This document shows positions 26,648 to 36,100 of a stretch of DNA of 64,000 bases, piece by piece. Under the pieces are notes generated by a model. That model was not told the DNA's origin and ran no database searches. It saw only the letters and a list, made by a program, of their open reading frames with translations. The first letter of the stretch is position 1. Each line of letters starts with the position of its first letter. Made by a program: the position numbers and the translations under genes. Location of the stretch: contig JAJZWU010000006.1 of the NCBI GenBank assembly GCA_021846515.1, forward strand, positions 1 through 64,000, read 5' to 3'. The stretch comes from Actinomycetes bacterium (GTDB lineage: Bacteria; Actinomycetota; Acidimicrobiia; Acidimicrobiales; JAMCPL01).

Positions 26648-28303
26648 ATGCAAAATAAGATAACTTCACCAGAGTACGGAGGATTTACAGAACAATGGCG
26701 ACAGGCATACGACTCCGAGCATAAGCGTAAAGACAGCTTCCAAACTCTTTCCGGGATACCACTGGAACCAGTATATGGACCCGACGATGCCGAAAAGCCC
26801 GGCATATATCCGTTCACCAGAGGCCCCTATGCCTCGATGTATCGTACCAAACTATGGACTATGCGGATGTTTGCAGGGTTCGGTAGGGCAGAGGACACCA
26901 ATGAACGCTTCCTCAAGCTTATAGAAAATGGACAAAGTGGTCTTTCGGTGGCTTTTGACCTTCCTACCCTGATGGGCAGGGATTCCGATGATCCGCACTC
27001 CGAAGGTGAGGTGGGGCGTTGCGGAGTGGCAATAGACACCCTTGATGATATGAAAGTGCTTTTCAGGGGTATTGATCTGGGCTCGATCAGCACGTCTATG
27101 ACTATCAACGGCCCAGCCATTGCAGTGCTGGCAATGTATATAGCGGTGGCGGAATTGCAGGGGGTAAAACGATCTGATCTTGCAGGTACCATACAGGCAG
27201 ACATTCTGAAGGAATACCAGGCTCAAAAGGAATACATCTTTCCACCGAGACCTTCTGTAAGGATACTCTCGGACATGATAAGTTTCTGCACTAAAGAAAT
27301 GCCTCTCTACCACCCCGTATCAATATCGGGATATCACATAAGAGAGGCTGGGGCAACGGCAATAGAGGAGCTGGCATTCACTCTCTCCAATGGCTTTGCA
27401 TACGTAGAAGAGATGACCGGGCGGGGAATGGATGTGGACGACTTTGCACCCAGGCTGTCATTCTTCTTCAACAGCCACATTGACTTCTTTGAAGAGATTG
27501 CAAAACTAAGGGCGGCAAGAAGGATCTGGGCACGCTGGATGAAGGAGCATTACCATGCCAAGAACCCTCTATCTATGCGTTGCCGCTTTCATGTGCAAAC
27601 AGCAGGATGCTCGCTTACCGCCACACAGGCCGAAGTCAATATAGCCAGGACAGCCATAGAGGCTATGGCAGGGGTACTCGGAGGAGCTCAAAGCCTGCAT
27701 ACGAACTCTATGGATGAGGTGCTATCTCTCCCTACAGAAAAAGCGGCACGTATAGCGCTCCGCACGCAACAGGTAATCGCTCATGAAACAGGCGTGGCTG
27801 AAGTGGCTGATCCACTTGGCGGCAGCTGGTACCTGGAAAGTTTGACAGACGAGATAGAAAGGCAGGCAGAAGAGCTCTTCTCCAAAATATTGGAGATGGG
27901 AGACGGCTCCATACTTGAAGGAGCTTACGTGGGGATAGAACGAGGATGGTACCAGCGTCTGATAGCGGAATCTGCCTATAGGCAGGAACAACGTATATCA
28001 TCCAAAGATAGGATTATTGCCGGAGTAAACGATTTTCTGGAAGGAAATGACGAGGAGATCCCCACACTGGTGATAGGGCAAGAGAGTGAGACGACACAGG
28101 TGAATAACCTACGTCACTTCAAGTCGCAGCGCGATCAGGAGACAATAGAGAGATCCCTTAACACACTAAAAGCGTGCGCCAGAGGAAGCGATAACCTGGT
28201 CCCGCCAATGATAGAAGCGGTCAAGGCAGGATGCTCTATAGGAGAGACCATGAATGCCCTGGCGGAGGTGTTTGGTACCTACGAGGAGCCGGTATTTACT
28301 TGA
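26648..28303 (+). CDS. icmA: B12-dependent acyl-CoA mutase large subunit, isobutyryl-CoA mutase type
   Basis: 551 residues, the length of a large subunit without the B12 domain. Overall motifs are those of the methylmalonyl-CoA mutase family (LSVAFDLPTLMGRDSDDP, SISGYHIREAGATA, SLHTNSMDEVLSLPTEKAA). At the two residues that bind the substrate carboxylate in methylmalonyl-CoA mutase (Tyr89, Arg207 in the Propionibacterium enzyme) it has Phe (RMFAGFG) and Gln (KEYQAQKEY), as in isobutyryl-CoA mutase; the Asp specific to 2-hydroxyisobutyryl-CoA mutase is Ala (SVAFD). Thus it likely interconverts isobutyryl- and n-butyryl-CoA. The small B12-binding subunit is not in the window. Confidence 0.8.
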   Translation: MQNKITSPEYGGFTEQWRQAYDSEHKRKDSFQTLSGIPLEPVYGPDDAEKPGIYPFTRGPYASMYRTKLWTMRMFAGFGRAEDTNERFLKLIENGQSGLSVAFDLPTLMGRDSDDPHSEGEVGRCGVAIDTLDDMKVLFRGIDLGSISTSMTINGPAIAVLAMYIAVAELQGVKRSDLAGTIQADILKEYQAQKEYIFPPRPSVRILSDMISFCTKEMPLYHPVSISGYHIREAGATAIEELAFTLSNGFAYVEEMTGRGMDVDDFAPRLSFFFNSHIDFFEEIAKLRAARRIWARWMKEHYHAKNPLSMRCRFHVQTAGCSLTATQAEVNIARTAIEAMAGVLGGAQSLHTNSMDEVLSLPTEKAARIALRTQQVIAHETGVAEVADPLGGSWYLESLTDEIERQAEELFSKILEMGDGSILEGAYVGIERGWYQRLIAESAYRQEQRISSKDRIIAGVNDFLEGNDEEIPTLVIGQESETTQVNNLRHFKSQRDQETIERSLNTLKACARGSDNLVPPMIEAVKAGCSIGETMNALAEVFGTYEEPVFT

Positions 28304-28322
28304 TCTCTCCTGACGCTGAATC

Positions 28323-29462
28323 GTGATCATAGCCGAACTGGCCAGCGACCCTTCTGTCTGGCACGATACCTATCCATCAATTAAGTATCGTGCAGCCATA
28401 CGCCATGGAGCTAGAATAATCCGCAATGGCGGCTTGGTGGGATTCCCTACTGAGACCGTATATGGGCTGGGAGCAGATGCTACCAATACCGATGCGGTAA
28501 ACAAGATTTACCAAGTGAAAGAACGACCTAAGGCTGACCCACTGATCGTGCATATAGGCTCGGTAGATGCATTGACTGATATTGCTTCCGGCGAGCCACA
28601 CATTATGAGTACAGCGCTGGAATTGGCTGGTAAGTACTGGCCGGGGGCACTTACAATGATACTTCCCCGGAAAGTTGGCGTAGTCGCTCCAGAGGTAGCT
28701 ATTGGACGAAACACCATAGCAGCCAGGATGCCAGATCATCCTGTGGCGCTCGCTCTCATCAGAAAAGCAGGAGTGCCAATCGCTGCACCAAGCGCAAACC
28801 GCTTCGGGCATGTGAGCCCGACTACCGCTGAACACGTCCTATCCGACCTGGGAGACGTAATAGACATGCTAATAGACGGAGGTCCTACACGTATAGGGGT
28901 GGAATCAACCGTAATAGACTTGACCACAAATACTCCCACCGTACTACGTCCTGGGGGAATTACCATCGAAGAGCTGCAGCATGTATGTCCCTCGCTTACC
29001 TACATACCTAGGCATGTGGATAACTCACCCGTATCTCCTGGGAACTACCTTCGTCATTATTCTCCGCGCACCCCACTGATAGTGGTGAACAATCTCGGTA
29101 GCGAAACTAACGGCCATCCATCTACGCATACAGCCGAACTTATAAGCGAATTGGCCAGCTCCTTGTCTGCTCGCGGCATATCATCCACGGTGATAGCTAC
29201 CTCTCCAGAACAGACAGGTAGCCTGGAATCCCTGGCAAGCAACCTCTACAACTATCTACATGCAGCAGATACCGGAAAGGGTGAAATAATACTGGCCGGA
29301 TTCGTACACAATGAGGGTATTGGCGTAGCTATTAACGACCGGCTGTTCAGAGCCGCCAGCGGAAGGGTGGTACATGATTCATCACCCGCTACAATTGACC
29401 TGATTGCAAGTTTTGTAGCCTCCGAGGCTACCAACCAACCTGACCGCTTGGATGGCCGTTGA
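28323..29462 (+). CDS. tsaC: L-threonylcarbamoyladenylate synthase (Sua5 type)
   Basis: 379 residues: YrdC domain (about 18-215) with FPTETVYGLGADA, KIYQVKERPKADPL and APSANRFGHVSPTTAEHV, followed by a C-terminal Sua5 domain after the linker SPGNYLRHYSPRTPL. It makes threonylcarbamoyl-AMP from Thr, bicarbonate and ATP for the t6A37 modification of ANN-decoding tRNAs. Start is GTG at 28323, 19 nt after the mutase, with no clear SD; a start at the next usable codon would remove only part of a non-conserved lead. Confidence 0.92.
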   Translation: MIIAELASDPSVWHDTYPSIKYRAAIRHGARIIRNGGLVGFPTETVYGLGADATNTDAVNKIYQVKERPKADPLIVHIGSVDALTDIASGEPHIMSTALELAGKYWPGALTMILPRKVGVVAPEVAIGRNTIAARMPDHPVALALIRKAGVPIAAPSANRFGHVSPTTAEHVLSDLGDVIDMLIDGGPTRIGVESTVIDLTTNTPTVLRPGGITIEELQHVCPSLTYIPRHVDNSPVSPGNYLRHYSPRTPLIVVNNLGSETNGHPSTHTAELISELASSLSARGISSTVIATSPEQTGSLESLASNLYNYLHAADTGKGEIILAGFVHNEGIGVAINDRLFRAASGRVVHDSSPATIDLIASFVASEATNQPDRLDGR

Positions 29463-29500
29463 TCAATCTCACTTCTACAGGACATCTCATCCGGTACCGC

Positions 29501-30007
29501 TTAGCCCATAGAAGATATGTTCAGATCACTATCAGATATCCTCGTATTATCCGCCATATGAGATGCATAGACGCTGAGTGCTTCTTCCAGTTCCTCGTCG
29601 AAAACAGACATAATCCTTGCGGCCAGGATAGCTGCGTTGGCGGCTCCACCTATAGCAACAGTGGCTACCGGCACTCCTTTCGGCATCTGAACCATAGATA
29701 GCAACGAATCGAGCCCGTCCAGGTATTTCAGTGCCACTGGAACACCTATAACTGGGAGCGTCGTAGTGGCGGCGAGCATTCCCGGCAGATGCGCGGCACC
29801 ACCGGCGCCGGCAATCAATACCTGCAATCCACGTCCTCTCGCACTGCGACCATAGGCCAAAAGATCATCAGGAGTACGGTGAGCAGATATGATACGTATC
29901 TCGTACCCAACCTTCCACTCATCAAGCATATCCGCGGCTGGTTTCATCGTTTCCAGGTCGGAACGACTACCCATGACTATACCAACTTTGATCACGGTCG
30001 ATGACAT
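29501..30007 (-). CDS. purE: N5-carboxyaminoimidazole ribonucleotide mutase
   Basis: 168 residues, full class I Pur[17 protein letters not shown] carries the phosphate-binding Ser-Asp pair, [10 protein letters not shown] the catalytic His, and [15 protein letters not shown] the conserved loop. It converts N5-CAIR to CAIR in purine synthesis. Start supported by CAGGAGGTAAATAA before the ATG. No purK is adjacent; the gene is apparently single, facing the tsaC 3' end. Confidence 0.95.
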   Translation of the reverse strand: MSSTVIKVGIVMGSRSDLETMKPAADMLDEWKVGYEIRIISAHRTPDDLLAYGRSARGRGLQVLIAGAGGAAHLPGMLAATTTLPVIGVPVALKYLDGLDSLLSMVQMPKGVPVATVAIGGAANAAILAARIMSVFDEELEEALSVYASHMADNTRISDSDLNISSMG

Positions 30008-30137
30008 TTATTTACCTCCTGACCTCTTTATACAACCAATACAAGTACTTCCTCCGTGAAAGCCAGCTTACCAGACTGCTCCATATGAATCGCTACTTTG
30101 ATGCACCATTACTTCCGCATTACTTCTTGCTTGCAAT

Positions 30138-31661
30138 TTAGTGCTGGCCGGGTTGCTGCTCCAGTACGGACAGGTCGCCTCTGCGCAAACCTTCTATAAC
30201 TCTTCGATACTCTCCTGCCGAATCGTCTCCCATTGAATCAGTGGACAATATTTTCAACCCCCTCTCCCTGTCTATGCCATACAAACCGAGGCGCGGCTGG
30301 TAGTCTCCCCACTCGTAATTATCCATTAATGACCAATGGAAATAAGCCTCTACGGGAATCCCCTCCTCTATCGACCTCACCAGTACCCCTAACGTCTCTC
30401 GAATAAACTGCGGCCTCGTCCATCCATCTCGGCGCGGGAATGACTGTCCCCTTACGACTCTGGTAGACATGCCGTTTTCGACTATCCAGATAGGTAAATC
30501 GGCTGTCATGTTTGCACGCGCATAATAGTACAATCCTTCCGGATAAATTATATCGTCCCAAGCAGAACGTAACGGCAGCCACCACCGGCCTCCTGAAGTC
30601 TTCATGCCGGGCGCCACAAGATGTTTGGATGCCACGGGATTGTAATAGTCTATCCCCACCATATCCAGTGCAATATCGTAAGCGCTTCTATACACGGTAT
30701 CCAGAAGTGTGCTCGTTTCCAGCATGGTACAAAGTGGACCCTCTGGGGAACTTCGTGACGAAATGCGTTTGCGCGAAGGGACGAACATCTCAACGGCTTC
30801 CCTCATCCCCTTTGTTAACTGTTGTCGCGAAACTGCCCTAGAAGCGGCAAGCCTGACCAACTGTTCACCCCTGCCGGCCGGTTCAAGAGCGTCGTACCAT
30901 ACCTGCCTGCGCTCATCTATCCATTGGGATACATCATCTCGACCCACCCCAAAAGCCTTCAGCGATAGCAAGTCTATAAGCATGCGATCCAACTCGTAGA
31001 CGCTGGCACACGCACTGTTGATAGTCACCATAGCGTCGGGTTGTATCTCGTGGATTGTTTCGTACGCCCTGACGTGAGCGGCAATAAGATTGCCCGCCGC
31101 TTCCAGCGACTTTGCTACTGATTTTATGCCAGGCGGGAATACTCCAAACAAATATGAGAGCATCACCAGGGCGTTTGGTTCATTTATAGTCACCCAGTTC
31201 GAACAATGCTTGGATAACCTAGAAACCGCCAAGCGAGCATAGCCCGAAAAGACTTCCGGAGAATCATCCTGAAGCCAAAAATCTTCACCAAGCCACCTGG
31301 GGTGTGTCCAATGGCAGAGTGTTACCAATGGCTGCATGCCGCGCTCGACGCATCCTGCTACGATGGCATTGTAGTGGGACAACGCATCATCGTCGACCAT
31401 GTCGGCTTTTGGCTGTATGCGTGCCCACTCCAGGCTGAACCTGAAAGCATCGCAACCTGCGGCTACTGCCAAATCCAGGAACTCCTCGTAACGATTCCAG
31501 AAATCAACAGCGATACCGGATATATCCTTGCGGCCAACCAACCCAGCCCTCTCCCATACATAAAAATTGTTCTCGGGCTCCCCGGGACCGTTTATCCCAC
31601 CTTCGGTCTGAAAGCTTGCAATTGCAGTACCAAAGCGGAATCCTTCAGGCAAAAGGCTCAT
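30138..31661 (-). CDS. Glycoside hydrolase family 1 beta-glycosidase
   Basis: 507 residues. GH1 hallmarks: N-terminal PEGFRFGTAIASFQTEG, acid/base Glu in WVTINEPNALV, nucleophile Glu in IWIVENGMS, and the aglycone-site WSLMDNYEW with following E-W. Cytoplasmic, no signal peptide. An internal stretch (about 225-330, MLIDLLSLKAFGV to SSPEGPLCTMLE) is longer and less typical than in standard beta-glucosidases. Retaining hydrolysis of beta-glucosides or beta-galactosides is expected; specificity is not readable. GGGGAAAG precedes the ATG. Confidence 0.9.
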   Translation of the reverse strand: MSLLPEGFRFGTAIASFQTEGGINGPGEPENNFYVWERAGLVGRKDISGIAVDFWNRYEEFLDLAVAAGCDAFRFSLEWARIQPKADMVDDDALSHYNAIVAGCVERGMQPLVTLCHWTHPRWLGEDFWLQDDSPEVFSGYARLAVSRLSKHCSNWVTINEPNALVMLSYLFGVFPPGIKSVAKSLEAAGNLIAAHVRAYETIHEIQPDAMVTINSACASVYELDRMLIDLLSLKAFGVGRDDVSQWIDERRQVWYDALEPAGRGEQLVRLAASRAVSRQQLTKGMREAVEMFVPSRKRISSRSSPEGPLCTMLETSTLLDTVYRSAYDIALDMVGIDYYNPVASKHLVAPGMKTSGGRWWLPLRSAWDDIIYPEGLYYYARANMTADLPIWIVENGMSTRVVRGQSFPRRDGWTRPQFIRETLGVLVRSIEEGIPVEAYFHWSLMDNYEWGDYQPRLGLYGIDRERGLKILSTDSMGDDSAGEYRRVIEGLRRGDLSVLEQQPGQH

Positions 31662-31792
31662 GAATCTTTCCCCGTAAGGGTGTCTTTAAGCATCAGGAAC
31701 ATCATAGCAGCGGAGCTAATAGAATATATGATTGTTGGTACGTGTATTTCGTAAGCCATCACGTAGGTATAAGTTCGTAGGGGATAGCCCCG

Positions 31793-31821
31793 TTGTATAA
31801 GTATTTTCTGATTGGCATAAT
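31793..31821 (+). promoter_or_regulatory. Promoter giving a leaderless transcript
   Basis: TTGTAT (31793-31798), 17-bp spacer, CATAAT (31816-31821), then seven bases to ATG 31829. No SD is present. This is the clearest leaderless layout in the window and argues against the longer TTG-start reading frame, whose start codon is the -35 box itself. Confidence 0.5.
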
Positions 31822-31828
31822 AAATAAT

Positions 31829-32959
31829 ATGGACGATGAGACAGAAGATGTGACGCAAAATAATCGCCCTGGCAAGTCTGGGGTGGACAGTGCAGCAGCC
31901 GGTACGAAGGACCGGTCAGGAATATTGCAGATAGCCTTGGGCCTCATATGGCTGCTTGATGGCGCATTGCAATTCCAGCCATTCATGTTTACAAGAGGAT
32001 TTGTTACTCAGATAATTTTGCCCAGCTCACAGGGGAACCCTGGCTGGGTAGCTGATCCTACTATCTCTCTTGCGCACTACATAGAGCCCCATATAGCAGC
32101 TTGGAACGCCTTTTTTGCCACGCTGCAAGTGCTGATCGGGCTCGGTATAGCGGGTGGAGTACTGGCCAAGCGTCCCGCCATAGTCAAAACAGCCCTGCTC
32201 GGTTCTATAGCTTGGGCGTTACTGGTGTGGTGGCTCTCAGAGGGGCTTGGGGGAATACTGCAGGGAGGCTCCCCGCTTTCGGGAGCTCCTGGGGCTGTCA
32301 TACTCTACGGTATAATCGCCGTACTTGTCTGGCCGTCAAATCGCGAAATAAGAGGGAGTCACATGCCTGCCCCGTCACGAAGTGAAACGGAGCACCGGCT
32401 ACCAGGCAGGATAAGCACAGCAGGATATATACTACAAGACCTACAAGATCGCGTTACAAGCGACACTTCAGCTAAAATTATCTGGGCTGTTCTATGGATT
32501 TTTAACGGGTTTCTGCTGTTGGAACCCGCCAATCAGATGCCCCAGGCTGTCAGCATGAATATAAAATCAGCCATGCCAGGACAGCCCGGATGGCTGCATA
32601 GTTTACTGGCTTCCTCGGCAAGCGCACTGTCAGGTACAGGAGCCTGGCTCGATTCTTTGCTGGCAGTTGCCATGATCATAATAGGCGCGGGAGTAGCGTT
32701 TAATCTCTACCCACGCGTGCTGCTGTCAGCAGGCATTGTTATATCTCTGGCAATATGGATCTTGGGCGAAGGGCTTGGAGGGATCTTGACCGGACAGGGA
32801 ACCGATCCCAATACAGGGCCTTTGTGGATAATACTTGCTGCTTGCCTGTGGGCAAGAACGACCAAGAGAGATAAGCAGCTGACCCATCATTATTCAAGTC
32901 ATACTTCCAATTTAACCCAAGATCACGCCAGAACTCTTGAACGTGGAGCTGCATACTGA
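31829..32959 (+). CDS. Duplicated multi-span membrane protein of unknown function
   Basis: 376 residues from ATG 31829. Two homologous halves, each about 150 residues with three to four helices: half 1 IALGLIWLLDGALQFQP ... GNPGWVAD ... WWLSEGLGGILQGG; half 2 IIWAVLWIFNGFLLLEP ... GQPGWLHS ... WILGEGLGGILTGQ. The repeated GEGLGGIL motif with a preceding Trp is striking. Hydrophilic linker between halves (about 175-215) and a His/Thr-rich tail. I do not recognise a function; membrane proteins of this layout occur in actinobacteria near redox genes, but nothing here shows that role. Confidence 0.7.
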   Translation: MDDETEDVTQNNRPGKSGVDSAAAGTKDRSGILQIALGLIWLLDGALQFQPFMFTRGFVTQIILPSSQGNPGWVADPTISLAHYIEPHIAAWNAFFATLQVLIGLGIAGGVLAKRPAIVKTALLGSIAWALLVWWLSEGLGGILQGGSPLSGAPGAVILYGIIAVLVWPSNREIRGSHMPAPSRSETEHRLPGRISTAGYILQDLQDRVTSDTSAKIIWAVLWIFNGFLLLEPANQMPQAVSMNIKSAMPGQPGWLHSLLASSASALSGTGAWLDSLLAVAMIIIGAGVAFNLYPRVLLSAGIVISLAIWILGEGLGGILTGQGTDPNTGPLWIILAACLWARTTKRDKQLTHHYSSHTSNLTQDHARTLERGAAY

Positions 32960-33026
32960 GGACATCTTCTGAGTAGCCCAATCCATCAATTGCCAACACA
33001 GTTATAACCTTAACGTGTAAAGATAT

Positions 33027-33068
33027 ATTCGGTATCATCTTCCGAATAGTTCAAGTAGCTATAGCTAC
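33027..33068. promoter_or_regulatory. Palindromes upstream of the giant secreted protein
   Basis: An inverted repeat ATTCGG/CCGAAT with a 9-nt loop (about 33028-33048) is followed by the perfect 14-bp palindrome GTAGCTATAGCTAC (33055-33068). They lie 115 bp before the secreted-protein gene, whose -10 may be TATACT near 33160. Operator or terminator of the preceding gene; undecided. Confidence 0.3.
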
Positions 33069-33182
33069 GCTCTTCTGAAAAGCACCTTCTAACGTATACA
33101 TGTATGCCTACATCGTGTGATAGTATTGAGATTACCCCGTGGTGACATCATACGATCATATACTAATTAGGAGGGCCGCATA

Positions 33183-36100
33183 ATGAGGTTTCACTCTTTG
33201 ACAGACAGGTCTGGCAAGTACACACGTTGTGTCCGCTGTACCCCAGACGACCAAAGCCAATCAATGATATGCACGATTTGGCGAGGCTGGAGACTTAAAA
33301 TTGTTCCAACGGTCAGTGGATTGGCAGTTGCCATAGCGATAGTTATCCTGGCATCAGCACAGGCCTTTGCCGCCGCCGACACTTTCGTCGGCGCTGTCGC
33401 CGGGGTGCCCGCTAGGACCAGACAGCCAGGCGTTAGTGATATTCAGAATATCTCAAAAAGTATCTCCCCCTTGAACGGTAGCACACCCCATGCCTCCATG
33501 TCAGCCAACAACACACCAGCCATTGTACCTGCAAACAGCTGGAACCTGGTAAAAGGTTTCCCTGCTGCTGCCAACGGTGTCGATAATGTCAGCTGTACGC
33601 CCACAGGCAACTGCGCAGCATTGGCGACAAACAATCAAGGTAATGCAGTCGCACTCTACTCCCTAAACGGTGGCGCCAGCTGGCATGAAGGCACATTCCC
33701 GGCTGCACCTGCCGGCTGGCTCAACCCATACTTCCTGTCGTGTGGATCTGCATCTGACTGTGCGGCCGTAAGAACAAACGCCTTGGCGCTTGCAAAATTG
33801 ACCTATTTTGGTGCACTATTCGCTACGGAATACGGTTCATCACCATCGGCCGCTTTCTACTCTACCAATGGCGGACAAAGCTGGATGCAGTCGACACTGC
33901 CAAATGGAACCACTGCCCTTACAGACATATCGTGTGGATCCGCAAATGACTGCACCGCGACGGGTTTTGTAAACGGCAAGAATGCCATACTTTACTCCTT
34001 AAACGGTGGCGCGTCATGGAACCTCGCCTCAATCCCAAATATCTCAACGCTTGACCTGCTGAGGGTAAGCTGCGAAGCGCCACTGTCAGGAAGCGCTACA
34101 ACCCAGACCTCCGTTACCTGCCTCAGTGCCGGGTCACCACTGGACAACGTAATACCCACATTTTTGTCGAAAGCTCCCGCTTTGGCACAATTCCTCCATC
34201 TTAATGACACCACCTCGCCTCTTCTTCTCTCCACCCAGCTGCCGGTAACCCTCATATCCACAGACGGCGGCGCAACCTGGAAACAGGGCCCATCTCTACC
34301 TGGGGGAATAGGGATAGTGACATCAATCTCGTGCACTTCAGGCATGCTCGACTGCACAATGACGGGATCTGGATTTGATATGTACTCCTCCACCGGTGGT
34401 GCAAGCTGGACAGGAAGCAGGCTGCCCGGCAATGCAGGATTGCCCACAAGCATATCATGCTACTCCCCGGGCATCTGTATAACTGCAACCGCCTCAGGAA
34501 ACGGCTACCAATCTACAAACGGCGGCGCAAGCTGGATCCAGACAACCCTTGAGCCGACCCAAAATAACACTGCAGCAGGCAGCAACTCGGCTTTTGCCGG
34601 CTGGGAAAACGTATCATGTGCATCGTCCTCTTCCTGTGCCATTTCACTCGTGGCGCTTCCCGGTGATGGCCAGGAACTTCAGGGAATTTACTATACCACC
34701 AACGAGAATACTGTCTGGCAGGAAAGTAGGCTTCCCATGGTTGTTCACCGATTTATTGCCGTATCATGCCAGCCGGTAGGAGTATGTGTCGCCGCATCAA
34801 ATACGCAGATCGCCTACAGTTCTGACTCAGGCACAACTTGGACAGCGGCCAACCTCCCAGAGGATATCAGCCAGTTCAACGACATTTCCTGTGGATCGGC
34901 AACTGATTGTATCGCAGTAGGAACATTGAGTGTCTGCACCAACCCATCAAGTACTGAATGCCTGCTGGCAAACGCTGGAGATGCCGATGGTATTGCTCCC
35001 GTTGCCCTCTATTCCAATAACGCAGGCCAGAGCTGGATAAATGTACCACTTCCTTTGGGCATAAACTTCCCGCAAACTGTTTACTGCAGTTCGCAGGCTA
35101 TCTGCGTCATCGAAAGCGATACCCGTATTCTGTACTCATCTGATGGAGGTCTCACATGGGAGGATGGCACCCTACCTTCAGAAAATGGAGCCAGCCTTTT
35201 GCTAAGCGGTTCGCTCTCCTGCTCTAGCGGCAGTTGCATAACCGCCGGAGTCGTTAATGGCAGGCTTGCGGCTTTTTATTCCACTGACGGGGGAGCAGGC
35301 TGGAACATGGCATCAATCCCCGGATCGGCACCGGAGATAGCACCAATGAACTTGCCGTTCACATACGGCTCTGCTCCATCCGACGTCAAGGTACAGGGCA
35401 TCGGTTATGTGTCGTGCAGTGCAAACGGCACTTGTACGCTCCTCGGTGGCCCGGCTGGTACTCTTACGTCATCGGGCAATATAATAAATGCATACGACTA
35501 TGCCTACAACTCAACTGACGGCGGAGAGTCCTGGACTCAAGCCAGCATAGCACCCGACCCGGCATTGCAGGGCGCCTTTATGCAGATCCTGGGAATAACC
35601 TGTACTGGCAATTACTGTATTGCCCCCACTTACGTTACTGACAGTACCAACGGCTTTGAGCCTCCGCTGGAATACCAATCATCCTCACCTCTTCTTGTCA
35701 GTTCCGACGGGGGCGCAAGCTGGGGTATATCCACAGCCAATGGCCTCCCGGCTAATATCTCGCTTAAAGCATTCGACTGTATCTCCATTACTGATTGCCT
35801 TGGTGTGGGAAAAAACAACAATGGCTCATCTTCCTACGGTGGTGTTGTATATCAAAATCTATCCCCGTTTGCACCAACCTTGATCTCTCTCTCGCCAAAC
35901 TCAGCTCCGATAGCAGGCGGTACAACTATTACCATTGAAGGAGCTGCTCTTACGGGAACTACAGGGGTAAACTTCGGCTCTATCCCTGCCGCCTCTTTCG
36001 GCGTGATGTCATCAAGCACCCTAACGGCCACTGCTCCGGCTGTCTCACAGCCTGGTATCGTGAACCTAACCGTCACTACTCCGCTTGGCACCTCGAAACC

